A stretch of DNA of 64,000 nt from Cryptomeria japonica (GCF_030272615.1 NC_081409.1:911860340-911924339), one strand, 5' to 3'; counted from the stretch's first letter, positions 21,101 through 32,500 are shown. Notes: a model not told the origin generated them from the letters alone. Made by a program: numbers and translations.

Positions 21101-23161
21101 AGTCATATAGGCGACCATAGCTTGAAATCTATCTGTATCCAGATTTTGAGGTACATTGGTTTCCAATAGTGCTTGTTCCAATATGTCTTTGTGCTTCAGT
21201 GATAGTTTCAGCAATTCTAGTATAGATATCTGAGCTGGAGTTTTGCGTAGTTGGCTAACCAAGTCATATTGGATTTTTGGTGTAGTAGTTGCAGGTGACG
21301 TATATCCTTTTAAGACATATTTCTGAGTTCGGGTTGTTACGTTGATAGATTCATGATTACGTTGATCTCGGATGGTGATGACATTTACTTGATGATCTTC
21401 AGCTGATATGTGATTTATGGTGTTGTTGTAGATATGGTTGATACAAGCTCCGCGTGTATCATTCGAGGTTGAAGCTCCATCTTTGTTATAATTTGGAAGA
21501 GGATTTTTAAAGGCTCCATGATCACCATTTGTTTTGAGACCATCTACCATTAAGTCACCTCGATCAATCATATCTTGCACCACGTGTTTCAATCTCATGC
21601 AATCGTTCGTCCGATGACCCTTGTTACGATGGTAATCACAATAGTGTGAATCATTCCACCAAGGTGGTTTGATTTGGGGTTCATAGTTGCTGATTGGAGG
21701 CAAAGAAAGAATCTTGTTTGCCAAAAGTTCTCTGAATGCTGATTCTAGTGATTGCCCCAGTGGTGTGAAGATACGCTTTTGGAAATTATTAGTGTTGTCT
21801 CGGAAATTGTTGTTAGGTCCTGGATTCATGTTTTTTCTTTGAGTATCATTGGTGTTGTTTGTGTTGAGTTGTCCTTGATCAGTGTTTGATGCATATGTGT
21901 TAGCATTTGGATTAGTACTTTTAGGATTTTTCGTAGCCTGAGAATTTCTAGATAATGCGAGCACTGGTTGCTTAGATTTCGGATCATGCGTTTCATTGTT
22001 GCCTTCATTTTTGTTTTGAGTCCAGAATCGAGACTTGTCCAAGTTTTTGTTGTTTTGGTTATTGTAGTTTGATGAGTTTGTTCCTTCCTTGTAGAATTTG
22101 AGTGTTCCCTTTTTGACACATGCTTCCTCTACTTGAATGTCATTTTCAATCAATTTAGCGAAAGACGGTATGCATTGAAGCTTTAGCCTGTAACTCATTT
22201 CACCATTCAAATTGTCAATGAATATTTCCATTTTCTCCTTTTCAGGAATATCTCGAGGATATCTGGAGACCATACGTCACCAGCGTTGAAGGAATATCAT
22301 GAATGTTTCATTGTTCTTTTGTTTGGTGTTGCAGGCATCTAGCATGGTTATGGCGTGTTGGATGTTATAGGAGTATTGAGTTATGAATTTGTTAACCAAT
22401 TCATCAAATGATCTGACAGGTGGTGTAATTTTGGATAACCATTCCATTGTTTGCCCTCCCAAGCTTCTTGGGAATAACCTCATCAGATAGGTGTCATCAT
22501 GAGCAAATTCAAGACTCATTGTGCAAAATTCTCGAACATGATCTCGGGGATCACTTTTCCCATCATATTTATCAAATTTGGGAACATCTGAGTTTGGAGG
22601 AAAAGGCACCATGTTCAATCTTCTGTCAAATGGATAAGGACAGATTTCGTTTAAAAAGTACCGCACTATTGTCCCTTGTTGCATGTCATGTATTTGTCAT
22701 TGTAACATTTGCATTTGTTGAGTAAGAGTAGCCAAAGGTATATTGTCTTGTTGAGGGAAGAGTTCTTCCCTTGTATTGGTTCTCAGCTAAAAAGGTGTGT
22801 TAGATGGTATATTTTGCTCTGGAGTTTCTAGCTCGGGTATACGCATTTCTAGTATGCGTTGTTTTGGAATGTGTTGCTCAGGTATGTGTTGTTCAAAGTT
22901 ACGAGTTTCTTCTTCTCTTTGTTGTTCTTGATATGCATATTGTCAAGATCCGTTTCTAAAGATGTTTGTGTCTAAATTTTTGAGAAGTTTAACGCCTTTA
23001 CTTGTGAGCATGAGCAGATATTTTTCTTTGTCATTGTCCATAAGCCTTTCTACAAGCTTTTGGAATGAAGGTTTTTCCTGACATTCCTGAAGAAGTGCTT
23101 CAGAAATTTCAGTCTCTTCCAAGTGTGGAACTTCAAAAGGATTTGACAACCTTCGATTCAT
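21101..23161 (-). pseudogene. Tat gag
   Basis: One frame runs from ATG at 23161. The first part (72 residues to 22943) is charged, and a Gln-rich stretch follows with TGA, TAG and TGA stops. From 22684 it carries the retrotransposon gag core: YDGKSDPRDHVREF, RLFPRSLGGQTMEWL, FDELVNKFITQY. A TGA at 22277-22279 interrupts just before MVSRYPRDIPE. A basic Asn-rich segment and a knuckle CDYHRNKGHRTNDC follow (C-x2-H-x4-H-x4-C, the variant knuckle of Tat gag). All four stops could come from CGA or CAG. Gag would form the virus-like particle and bind the genomic RNA. Confidence 0.88.
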
Positions 23162-23219
23162 ACTAGACTATGCATGTGTCTTGCTTTGTTGGTTTCTTTG
23201 AGAGTGAGTAATAGGCATT

Positions 23220-23672
23220 TTAGTAAAAACTTTCAGTGATAAAGGGGACAAAATCCTCGTTGATATGTTGCTCGGAGGTGGGTGGTTCTGGTCGAGATGT
23301 GTTATAAGTGATACACTCATCGGGTAAGAATGTTGGATTGATCTTTCCTCCGCGGTTTATGATTTGATTAAAAGCAGACTTTTGACAGTAGGCTCTTATT
23401 TTTAAGGGTTTTTTGTCAAATTCATTGGATTTGTTTTGGATATAACGTTTGACGTGATGAAGGAATACCCGATGAGATTTGAAGAGTTGACAATTGATGT
23501 ATAAAAACTTATTTCTTTTGATGAACTTGGAAAAACTAGGTTGTTGTTTCTTCAACGTGATGTTATGATAAAGGTTCTTTCTTCTCAGAATATGGGGATT
23601 AGTCATGCATGAGTGATCAATGGTTTCCTTTGATTTGTTTGGATTTAGTCGATCTTGTTTGAAAAATTTCAA
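23220..23672 (-). CDS. short ORF upstream of gag (ORF1-like)
   Basis: A 150-residue open frame ends 58 bp before the gag ATG and is in another frame. The product is basic (KKQQPSFSKFIKRNKF, HHVKRY), with a Pro-rich and acidic end, and matches no domain I recognise. Ogre-type Tat elements carry an unassigned ORF1 in just this place, which is the only reason to list it as a gene. It is intact, unlike gag. It may also be a chance frame. Confidence 0.4.
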   Translation of the reverse strand: MKFFKQDRLNPNKSKETIDHSCMTNPHILRRKNLYHNITLKKQQPSFSKFIKRNKFLYINCQLFKSHRVFLHHVKRYIQNKSNEFDKKPLKIRAYCQKSAFNQIINRGGKINPTFLPDECITYNTSRPEPPTSEQHINEDFVPFITESFY

Positions 23673-24082
23673 ATCTTACTCTATCAAAGTGAAGGCTTAG
23701 ATGCCCCTTCATGACAAAGCGTGTCAAATGATATGGATAAAAGCCTCCCGATATGGAGACTTGATTTGACAACTTGAAAATTTTAAACAAGTGTTTTTGA
23801 GATGAAATCCGTAAGATGGTAAAGGATTCTGTTGATACTGATGATAAGGTTTCCGGATTATGATAAGATAGATATGTTTTATCGTGCGATCAGTTTAGGA
23901 TTTTTACAACATTTGTTTTGACACAAACTTAGCTTAAGAAATAGTTTTTAATGGTTTGTTTTTGCCACTCTGCTTTGATGAAAAATGATGTTGATGGAAA
24001 AAGGCTTCTAAAAATGTTTTTCAAAAATTTTAAAATTTCTCACTGTTTTGCCCCCTACCTTTTTTATTTTGGTCACACACTA

Positions 24083-24450
24083 AAATAGAGACAGGATGCG
24101 CTACCCAATTTACTTCACGCGCTAAAATAAGGACCACACACGCTAGGCTGCCCCCAGACACGCGCTAAAGTTTTGACTGTTCAAAAATTATTTTCTATCT
24201 GTTTAAAAAGTCATGTGCTAGCCTGGACCTGTAACATGCTAACTTTTGAACCTGATGCGCTAATGTTGGGTTTCCACGCGCGAAGTGAATGCTTCCACGC
24301 GCTAGACTATTTTTCTGATGCGCTAAATGTTTTCACACTGTTTTGATTTTGGGATAAAAATGCTACTGTTTGGAACTGACGCACTAACTTGATGGTTGGA
24401 TGCGCTAGCAAAAGTACCTCACGTGCTAAGAAGTTGCTCTTATGCGCTAA
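24083..24450 (-). repeat. TAGCGCAT motif array in the gag-pol leader, part 1
   Basis: On the minus strand (the element's sense strand) there are five exact TAGCGCAT copies, plus near copies TAGCGCGT, TAGCACAT and TAGTGCGT, at 20-60 base spacing. ATGCGCTA copies on the plus strand begin near 24094, 24253, 24317, 24399 and 24441. Confidence 0.92.
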
Positions 24451-25967
24451 ACTGCCCTGATTTTTTTTCCTTTGGTTGGTTTTTTGTAAATTTTGGATTT
24501 TTGTTGTGAATTTTTTAGGTTTGATGGATGATTTTCTGAAGTAGTAAATGCAAGCACGGCACAAAAAGTACAACCATTTTGCCGAATCTAACAAAAAGTG
24601 TATGTTCTGCAAGGATGTGTACAAATCCCCAATGTTTTAACAGGTTTGGATATGAATAATACACTTCAAAAAGATTCTTTATTCAAAGGTCATAAATAAT
24701 ATCATAGCCCACTAGTCTCGATACTCCGTCAGCTCAAACAGTCGTGTCACCCCCTAGAGGGCACCCATTTTTTTGCCTTTTGCCAGAAATTAACTCAAAG
24801 TGAATCACTTCACAGTTGAGTAGTTATCTTGGGAGATATATGGTGAGTAATCTTGGGGGCGAATTCTTCCCCACCCTTGCACTATAATGTTATAAATGTC
24901 TAGTTACTAACTCAGTTCAAAGCTTCTATTTCTATGGTTCATAATCAGGCTTCTCGTTCGGCCGTCAGTGATAAACTCCCTCAGGAGGCTTCCCAACCTT
25001 TAGAACAAAGGTTTTACGTATCTCCAGGATACTGGGGGAAGGCTAATCGCTGCGCACAACCGTTGAAAAGGACTTTCGTCACTTTCCACGTTTGATTATA
25101 GTGGGTTGGAATTCTTGGCGTCAAAGTCGTTCCCCACTTAAGTCATTCCCTTCACACCGGCCATAAACGGCTTTAAGAGTTGATTTCGACTCCTCGGGAA
25201 GGCAAGCTTGCTAAAGGATGTAAAATGTTTTGAAGGAAAGAAAGTTTTTTAAGAGAGGTCTAGTTTTTTGGATCACCCAGTTAAGGGGAGAGCATATACC
25301 TTCCTCTTTCGATTCAAGGCAATCACAAATTCTTTTAAAACCTTCAATTCAGTGATTTTCTAACCTCTACTGGGAGATGTTGCTCCAAGAAAAAGCATGG
25401 TGTTAATTTTACTTCCTCAAAGCAATGATTATTTAATCTAAGGAAATAACCGTGTCAACAAAGCAAAAGGTTTGATTTGGTCAACAAATAAACATCGATA
25501 AACAAAAGGGGAATCACTTCTCTCTTTAATTGTAACAAAATTTTTGAGGTGAGGTTCTTTCCTTTGCAAAATAAAAGTAGATCCTTTTATGCACCAAAGG
25601 ATGGTGAGGTTCTTTTTAAGCTCTATTTTTGTGAAAAAGAAAATTTTGTGTTGTTCTTTTTAGAGCCCAAATAAAGTTTTTCTTCTATAAAAGCAAGAAA
25701 ATTTCCGATAGTGGTTCTTTTTATAGACCAAAAGAAATAAGTGAGTTCAATTTTAAGAATAAAAGACGTTCAAAAATTTAAACTAACTTAACTAAGTTAG
25801 TGAAAATCCTAACTATCTAAATATTCTAAGATTAAGCTCCTTTCTGCAACAAATTTGTTAGAATCCTGCAAGAAAACCAGAGAAAAAACGTTAGATGATT
25901 TGGTGGACTTCCACAAGTCTAATTTTTAACTTTCGGTTACAATTTTTTTTTTTTTTGTTTCAGTTTG
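24451..25967 (-). other. leader of the Tat element, unassigned
   Basis: This is non-coding sequence between the two motif arrays. It is richer in GC around 24690-25200 and has no long frame. It probably belongs to the structured 5' leader of the genomic RNA. Several TTCTTTTT(T/A)AGA(G/C)C-like repeats occur between 25550 and 25740. Confidence 0.6.
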
Positions 25968-26240
25968 TGATGCGCTATAGAACAAACTGTATGTGCTATA
26001 ATATAACAGTGATGCGCTAAAAGAAAGTTTCAACGCGCTACACTGTTTTCGGGATGCGCTACTCTGTGTGCCAAAAGCTCTGCTCTATTTTTTTTTTTCG
26101 CGCCGAGACCTATAGGAAAAGATTAGTGGGAGTCATGCGCTAATATATGGACTTCACGCGCTAGATGATGGACTCCACATGCTAAACAGTAAGTGGGATG
26201 CGCTAGACTGTTAACCAGATGCGTCAGGAAATGTTTCCTA
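25968..26240 (-). repeat. TAGCGCAT motif array in the gag-pol leader, part 2
   Basis: Five more exact TAGCGCAT copies on the minus strand, with TAGCGCGT and TAGCACAT variants, lie within 100-370 bp of the 5' LTR. As in the intron array, both TAGCGCAT and TAGCGCGT forms occur. Confidence 0.92.
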
Positions 26241-26312
26241 CGTGCTGATTCTCGTTTTCCGCAGACCTGCAAAAGTGGTTATATTTCAAAACCGAATAGA
26301 TATATGGGGTAG

Positions 26313-26330
26313 GGACCCACGGTGGGCGCT
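26313..26330 (-). promoter_or_regulatory. candidate primer binding site
   Basis: A few bases inside the 5' LTR the minus strand reads TAGCGCCCACCGTGGGTC, which resembles the TGGCGCCCACCGTGGG-type sites of plant gypsy elements with one change in the leading TGG. The priming tRNA is not identified. Its first six bases are also the core of the TAGCGCAT motif. Confidence 0.5.
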
Positions 26331-26335
26331 AGAAA

Positions 26336-27767
26336 TGTATGCGAGAAAAGCAGGTCGATAGAACTCAATATGTGAAAAATGGAGCTCTATGGAGCCTTGC
26401 TCACACATCCACAAGACTTCTTGGTGCAAGCTATGGAGTAATGAAGTATCACTCAACTTCCCAAAGTTGGTCCCATGGTTCTCTATCTTACACGGTCCCT
26501 CAAACCAATGTTTTTGCTCTCAGATCACTGAGCAAAATGGTTTAGGGATGGCAAATGCAAGAACGAGGGATGCTTTTGATAGATTTTAGAATGAAATGCA
26601 TCCTAAGCTATGCATGATCTTAAAATGCAATAAACTAGATTATAAGATGACAAGGTTAGTATAAATACTATCCTAACATGATATATTAGTCTATGATTGA
26701 GCTAAATAATAAAGAAAGTATTTTAAACATGCATATTTAGACTAATTCCTAGTTAAAGAGACGCTAAAATGATGAGCATAAAAATGATATATGAAAGCTT
26801 GAATGTATTTGAGCATAAGTGTGATACTACAAACTTGGATTGATCTCCCAAAATGGAGGAATGAGTGCTCTATTTATAGCAAAAATAGGGCAATGGATGG
26901 CCGGGATTGAAAGAGTTAATCAAGGGTTGAGTTTGAAAGTTGGGTATCCATGTTTGCAATTTGCACCAATAAAATGGTGACAAATGTCAACATAGGGTTG
27001 GGTTGAAAGAAGGGGTTGGAGGCATTAAATGCCTGAGAAGACCTTATGGTTATCTAGAGGGTAAGGGTTAAGCCTAAGTTAAGATTACCCATTGGATTAA
27101 GAGTTAATCCGAGGATAAACTCTTGTGCAAATGATTAAGAGATAATCATGGTCAAAGCATTAAAGGCTTGATGAGACCCTTGGGTTGGATGAAGGTTAAG
27201 TTAGGCAAAAAGTCTCTAACCATGTAAGAGGGTTGAATTAACCATTAATGGTTTGGGAGACTTTGGGGATATTAAGTGGTTGAAGATTTGAAGCCTTTAA
27301 TGGTTATCAAAGACTTTAAGGTTTTGAGAAGTGACCTCCCCTTGCTTAGGGATGTGACAAAGTTTAGAAGATTGGTTAGGCTAATTAGAAATGATTAGAA
27401 GAGTCTAGAAGAAATTAGGAAGGGGTTTAGGAAGCAAGTGGGAAATGTAGGAGAATGCAAGTGGATGGAGGGATAATAGGATTTAATTGAATTTAATGAA
27501 TTTCATTCAATTTGGTTGCAATTAAATAAATTAGATTTATTTAATTTAGGATAAATATTTAATTAAATTTGAATTTAATTAAAAGTGGATGGGGGGATTT
27601 AATTGAATAAAATGATTTATTTATTAAATGGGTATAGTGAATTTAATTGAGTAATTTTCTTAATTAAATAGAGGAATGTGGATAATTTAATTAAATTGGA
27701 TTTAATTAAATAGAGAAATGAACATAAAATATTCATTTAGGAATATGGTTATTTTTATTCGTCTACA
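26336..27767 (-). repeat. 5' LTR of the Tat element
   Basis: It spans 1432 bp, begins TGTAGAC and ends GCATACA on the minus strand, and carries only one copy of the 71-bp unit duplicated in the partner LTR. It drives the genomic transcript leftwards. Confidence 0.92.
26868..26878 (-). promoter_or_regulatory. TATA motif of the 5' LTR
   Basis: TATAAATAGAG reads leftwards in the LTR. The same motif is present in the partner LTR (9916-9926) and, followed by GAGCCCAT, in the related solo LTR (near 41699). Confidence 0.6.
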
Positions 27768-27772
27768 GATTG
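27768..27772. repeat. target site duplication GATTG (right)
   Basis: Exact copy of the GATTG at 9379-9383, followed by CACTAAAG as in the unoccupied paralogue at 33891. Confidence 0.93.
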
Positions 27773-28034
27773 CACTAAAGAATATGTTACAAATGAATGA
27801 ATGAATGAATTCTTATGAACAAATGAATGAAGCCCTAGGCTAAACCCTGGAGCAAGATTAAGTTAGCTAGCGCCAAGTGTTACAATCATAATGAATGAGA
27901 CAACTTGAAATATTATTAGCCTAATTAAGAAAAGGAAAAGACACCCAAGTTTAGCTTAAGTGAATAAAGTATTTAAAAGACCTAATTAATTGATAATTAG
28001 ATAATGTCTTAATTAATCCAACACCCCCCCTTAA
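27773..28034 (-). repeat. right part of the split copia LTR and its polypurine tract
   Basis: It continues the sequence broken at 9383 (CACTAAAGAATATG, GCCCTAGGCTAAACCCT, TAAGTTAGCTAG), matching 33891-34040, and then runs on to CCAACA at 28023. On the minus strand 28024-28034 reads TTAAGGGGGGG directly before TGTTGG, a normal polypurine tract/LTR junction. It is therefore read as the 3' LTR (about 372 bp in total) of a minus-strand copia element. Confidence 0.6.
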
Positions 28035-28359
28035 GATTAACATAGGGATAAGCTAAAGAGATAATGAATGTATAAATGAAAGCATGAATGGATGGGTCTC
28101 AACAACAAAGGGGCTTGATTAGGTACCCATATACAAACTAATGCAACTCTCACAAATAGAGAAAAGGAGAAAAAAACCATTGGGAGAAAATTCCTCTCCA
28201 AAAGAGAGAAAAAGAAATGAAAGAGTACACTTGACTAAGCATGAAGGACTCCAAATGTCCCCCCAAGTACTAAATCAATCACATAGGTACAATCAAGATC
28301 CCCCCATAGGAGAGGAAAGAAGAGATGATGTATCCCACCCATAAGAGACTAGCTTAGTT

Positions 28360-29060
28360 GTGTTAGCCTGACATTCCTTTCTGCCTTTGATCTTGGGTTG
28401 GTAAAAGCTTAATCCGCTGGTTCAGGTATTGCAAATCCATGGGGAACAAAAATGAAGCGCCAGGAAGGGAAATTGGTTTGCACTCCATTCCAACTGGGCT
28501 TGATTCAAAAGGCTTTCCACAAATTTAGGTTTAATTCTTTCTTTATTCCGTTCCGGCCCATAGAAGAAAGAGAAATGAAAGGAGAAACCCCTCTCCCCTG
28601 TCCTCGTCTAGGCCTCTACGACTACTTATGAATATCGAAATGAATCTACTCCCACCACTCTCGCAGCTCGCTCCATTGTTAGGGGCTACATAATTGGAAA
28701 GGATACATCTTTCCTGCTTAACATTCTGCCTTGCGGATTCAGCAATAGAACCTGAAGGATTTCTTGACTGGTCAAATGGTTGCTTTTGCTTATGAAGAAA
28801 CTGGATCAATGAATAAAACCGCAGCGGTTGATGTGGGTAGGTTCCGATCTCGATCGATGAAATCTACTACGGGGGGCTATGTTACCCGGAATTGGGCAAA
28901 GGCTGCGTTGGGTGGAGGCTATGGTCCCTGAACTGGGTTTCGATCCATCAATGGTGGGAATGCTTACTCGAATGTCGCCTGTACCCAGGCTTTTACCTCT
29001 CCCCACTTTGAAACCCCTACTTTAACTTCTTCCATCCCTTATATAAAGAAAGAATTTATT
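28360..29060. other. possible mitochondrial DNA fragment in the nucleus (NUMT)
   Basis: Base composition changes abruptly to near-balanced GC, with texture typical of plant mitochondrial intergenic DNA: AGAAGAAAGAGAAATGAAAGG, CTCGTCTAGGCCTCTACGAC, TCTCGATCGATGAAATC, GGGGGGCTATGTTACCCGG. It differs strongly from the AT-rich sequence on both sides. I cannot name a mitochondrial gene in it, and a piece of another element is possible. Confidence 0.4.
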
Positions 29061-29389
29061 GAAGGCTCGAGGATGAATGTTGATGAAGATCCAAGAGAAA
29101 CGAACCACATTCCTCCCCTTAGGAGGAAACAAATCAAATGGCCAATATAGAAGCAATTCCATGAGTAGAGGTGGAAGGAATAGTCTCATGATTTGTGTTA
29201 TAGAGACTATTCAATTGTCCACATATTTGAATCATGATATGCTAAATCAACTAAAACAAGGTCAAACAATTGTGAAGACACTTGATGAACAACCTTTGAA
29301 GGCACTGGAGATGAGATGACAAGAATACAAGTTGCCATCAAAGAGGAAGTGAAGATCCTCATGAATGTTTGCACTGTTTAGAGTGTGTG

Positions 29390-32300
29390 ATGTATCAAAT
29401 AACCTTGCAATATCTGGCAAGTACTAATCCCACAAAGCAAAGACTGGAAGAGAACAATCAACTTGTTGAATTGAACTGATCTTTGAAGAAGAAAGAGGTG
29501 GAGGAGGAGGTTGAACATTACTCTTAGTAACCATTGTGGGTGACTAAAACACACATAGGTTCAAGTGACCAAACCTCTCCTCAAATACTTGATCCACTCT
29601 AGATGCTTAAGAATTAGGACAAGTCAATGTAATTGCATGCTCAATGGGAGCAAAATGTGAGAACTCATATAACTATGATGCATGTTCAACATTGCCAACT
29701 ACAATAAGATATCTACTATGTAGATCTCTAATAAGCACTGAATTAGGGGTGAACTCAACTATCTTGCCTACACCACAGGGAGTGATCTAGTAGATGGAAA
29801 GGTGGTTGAAATATAATAAAGGGACACAAAGAACATCATTGTTTATGTCATCGTCAAGCTCAATAGAACCACTCCTAGTAACACTCATCTAAGTCTTATT
29901 ACCCATCAAAATGTGTGGAAGTGTATTATGTTGGCATTTTGGCATTAAGTTGTCATTGATGTCAATCGGCATGACGGGTATTCACATGAGTGTGAGCAGA
30001 TAGAATGAAGGCTTACCGGTAAGGCATAAACTAGTCTAAAGGTATGATGAAGAGGCAGAATGTTAAAGTTATCACAAACTACTAGAGGCGAAGATGTGTT
30101 ACAGGTATAGTGTGCACTATTGGTTAGCAGAAGAAGAAGACCTTACTGGTATGAGTTTGTTGAATGATCAAGTCTAAACCAGTTGTGTGTCGATGAGCAG
30201 AGTGATTAACCATAGTGATGTCATGTGAAGCCAAGGTGGCAAATAGGCAGAGGTTAGTAAAACCATCATCGACACAGTTGGTGAAACTGTTTATCGACAT
30301 AAATGAAACAACCACAAATCACAGGATTGTATATGATCATAGTAGCTCGAGGAAGAAACAATGACAGAGGAAGATCGGGGAATAGTTGGTGCCTAGATCA
30401 ATGAAAAGAAAATCCAATTCAAGAAGACCTCGAAAAGGAAACAGCTGAAGTTTTTTTTATGTGTCGACGAATTTCAAGGCAGGAGATCTTGTTCAAGATT
30501 GCTATTTTCAGCAAATATGCATTGGATAATGCAAATTGTGTACAGATGCATCCTTGAAGGACAAGTGATCGATCCAAGATAGGTTGGATTGGATCTCATG
30601 AAGATTGTGTTGGGAAGAGGAAACCCTAACCGCTCTGAAGTTTGAATTACTTTCTGGCGGTAAATCACGATATAAAAGAGGAGAGCTTGAATCAGAGTAT
30701 GTTGATGTTGCTGAGAAGAGAAAGAGAAAAAGAGAGAGAGTTTGTAAAAGAGAAGAATTTGCTAGCCTAAAAAATAGTTGCAGTGTATGTGAGCAAGCAT
30801 ACCGGTGAGAGGATTCTACCGGCATAACTATAGTTTTGCATTTGAGCCTAACTAACAAGGTGTGGCAGAGCGGGCAATATCCAAGTGTGACACAGAGTGT
30901 TGAGAGATTGTGTGAGAAAGGGAGAGAAAGATAACAGAGGCTGAGAATCAGAGAAAGTAATCTCACAACTGGTAGTGTGAGATTTAGTGGAGGAGAAAAG
31001 ACTGTCAACCAGTAGTGAGTTATTTGATCAAAGAGTTGCAGAATTCATTTGCAACAAGAAGCCTTAATTGTATTCAATTAGTATTTCAATATACATCACC
31101 AAGTTGAAGCTTGGTGCAGGGGTTGGTACTCCTTGGGTTGGTTCCCTAAAAGTTTAGGGGTTGGTGCTCCTTGGGTTGGTGCCCTAAATCTTTGTAACCT
31201 GGTGTTTTACTTGTGAGGTTGGATTGGAGCAGGAGTTTCCAATAGCATTTCTCACCAACATTTTTCCCATATTGGGTTTTCCTCATATACTTGGTGTTGT
31301 GAGTTGCATTTGTGTGTTTGATCTCTTTAGTTTTCCTTTTTTGCTTTACCGGTTTGGTTGCTTAGAGATTGAGTGGTTATCTAGTATTCTGAAGTTGATT
31401 TGAAGTCAAAATGATTCAGGAACCATTGATTCACCCCTCTCTCAGTGGTACTCTATGTTCAACATATGATGCTCAAAAGAAGAGAACATACCCTTGGATG
31501 ATGCCATGTGATGAGAGGCTCTTGAATCAAGAAGTCACCTGCTAGATTGAAGATGTGCCAATGCAAAGAGAGCATGACCTTTCATCATGTCTTCTCCACA
31601 TGCAATAGGAGTGGACCCAAAATGTGCACATCTTGAAGTGGTAGAAGAGGATCCATTATATCATTCTAGAGAATATCTTTTAGCTCATCTATTTTCTTTG
31701 CATAACAACAATATTCATCATGTCCTATCTTGGTGCAATAAGCACACTTAGGCTTGTCCTTCTAGGATGAGGAGCTCTTGGAAGAGGAAGAAGAATTGGA
31801 ATATGTGCATGAGACTCTAAAGCTTGTTGAGTTGATTGTGAACCTTTGTGCTTCTACTTTTTCTTTTGTTTCCCTATAGATGAATAAGTAATGAAAGCCT
31901 TAAATTAGAACTAGAAACAATCAAACTTTGTCAACTTAGCATGTTCATGTATCGGAAGCTCACAAAACACCTCAAATGAAGGCATGGTGTGGGTAAGACC
32001 CAATGTATCCATGGTGCAATAAAAGGAGGAAGAAAAGAAATAAAAGGGACCTTGAAGCTAAGACAGAATCACAATGGTGCACTATTTGTCAGTCTTGTCC
32101 TTATCGCAACCCTATAAAAGTGATCTAATGGATTCTCTAGAAAGTCCTTAATGGAGGGGAAGGCATCAAGTACCAAAGTTGTCAAATCAAACTCAAGCTG
32201 AAATGCACATAACTCATTAATACTCCAAAAATCTCCTAAAATTTGAGCCACATAGCCAACAGAGTGTCACCAGAATCAATATAGAATTGGAGACTGTCTA

Positions 32301-32500
32301 AAAATATGCATGCCAATCAAACCCATAGCCTCATCCATCTTGTCCTTATGCTAAATGATCTCAAATTGATGAGTCAAATTTGGTTGGTTCTCATCTAAAA
32401 AGGACCATAAACCTGTAGATCGAAGCAATCTAGTCATCTTGGTATTCCAACTATGATAGTTAGGGGGTGTAAGTTTCTCAATAGAGGGTTTTGTCATTGG
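29390..32500 (-). pseudogene. copia gag-protease remnant, split by a solo LTR
   Basis: Read leftwards, with the solo LTR (29929-31464) removed, the order is a gag segment (MAQILGDFWSINELCAFQLE, SIKDFLE; about 32350-32070), a zinc knuckle CAYCTKIGHDEYC near 31725, and a protease site LLDSRASHHMA near 31530 (Gly of DSGAS lost). Beyond the insertion come GSIELDDDINNDVLCVPLL, LSIY.ITPCGVGKIVEF and a pre-integrase block with RFGHLN. These are the expected copia landmarks in order, with many stops. No integrase or RT follows, so the 3' part has been deleted or replaced. It lies between the two LTR-like copies at 9263/28023 and 33774. Confidence 0.75.
29929..31464 (+). repeat. solo copia LTR (1536 bp)
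   Basis: It starts TGTTGG and ends TTCAACA, with TATTA before and TATGA after (one mismatch in the putative 5-bp target duplication). Inside are the copia LTR landmarks GTCATTGATGTCAATC near the start, TATAAAAGAG at 30671, GTTGGTGCTCCTTGGGTTGG repeats in the R region and GATTCACCCCTCTCTC near the end. No internal element sequence accompanies it, so it arose by LTR-LTR recombination. It interrupts the copia protease just after its active-site block. Confidence 0.8.

Larger units (their letters stand above)
9384..27767 (-). mobile_element. complete 18.4-kb Ty3/gypsy Tat-lineage retrotransposon carrying an antisense PMD gene
   Basis: Two near-identical LTRs with TGTA...TACA ends flank a 15.4-kb interior. 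GATTG is duplicated on both sides and an unoccupied paralogous site exists at 33886. On the minus strand the order is 5' LTR, primer site, long leader, short upstream ORF, gag with CHHC knuckle, protease, linker, RT, RNase H, archaeal-type RNase H, integrase, then a long 3' region with a convergent plus-strand gene, polypurine tract and 3' LTR. Tandem RNase H domains, large size and an extra antisense gene are features of the Tat group (Ogre, Retand, Grande). A hand count of about 27 substitutions over roughly 1430 aligned LTR bases gives about 2% divergence. Gag-pol is no longer intact, so the copy would be non-autonomous. Confidence 0.93.

Noticed and set aside
22447-22725. Plus-strand frame within gag
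   Set aside because: It is a shadow of the gag coding sequence on the other strand.
30508-31008. 166-codon minus-strand frame
   Set aside because: It lies wholly within a solo LTR, antisense to it, with no recognisable domain.
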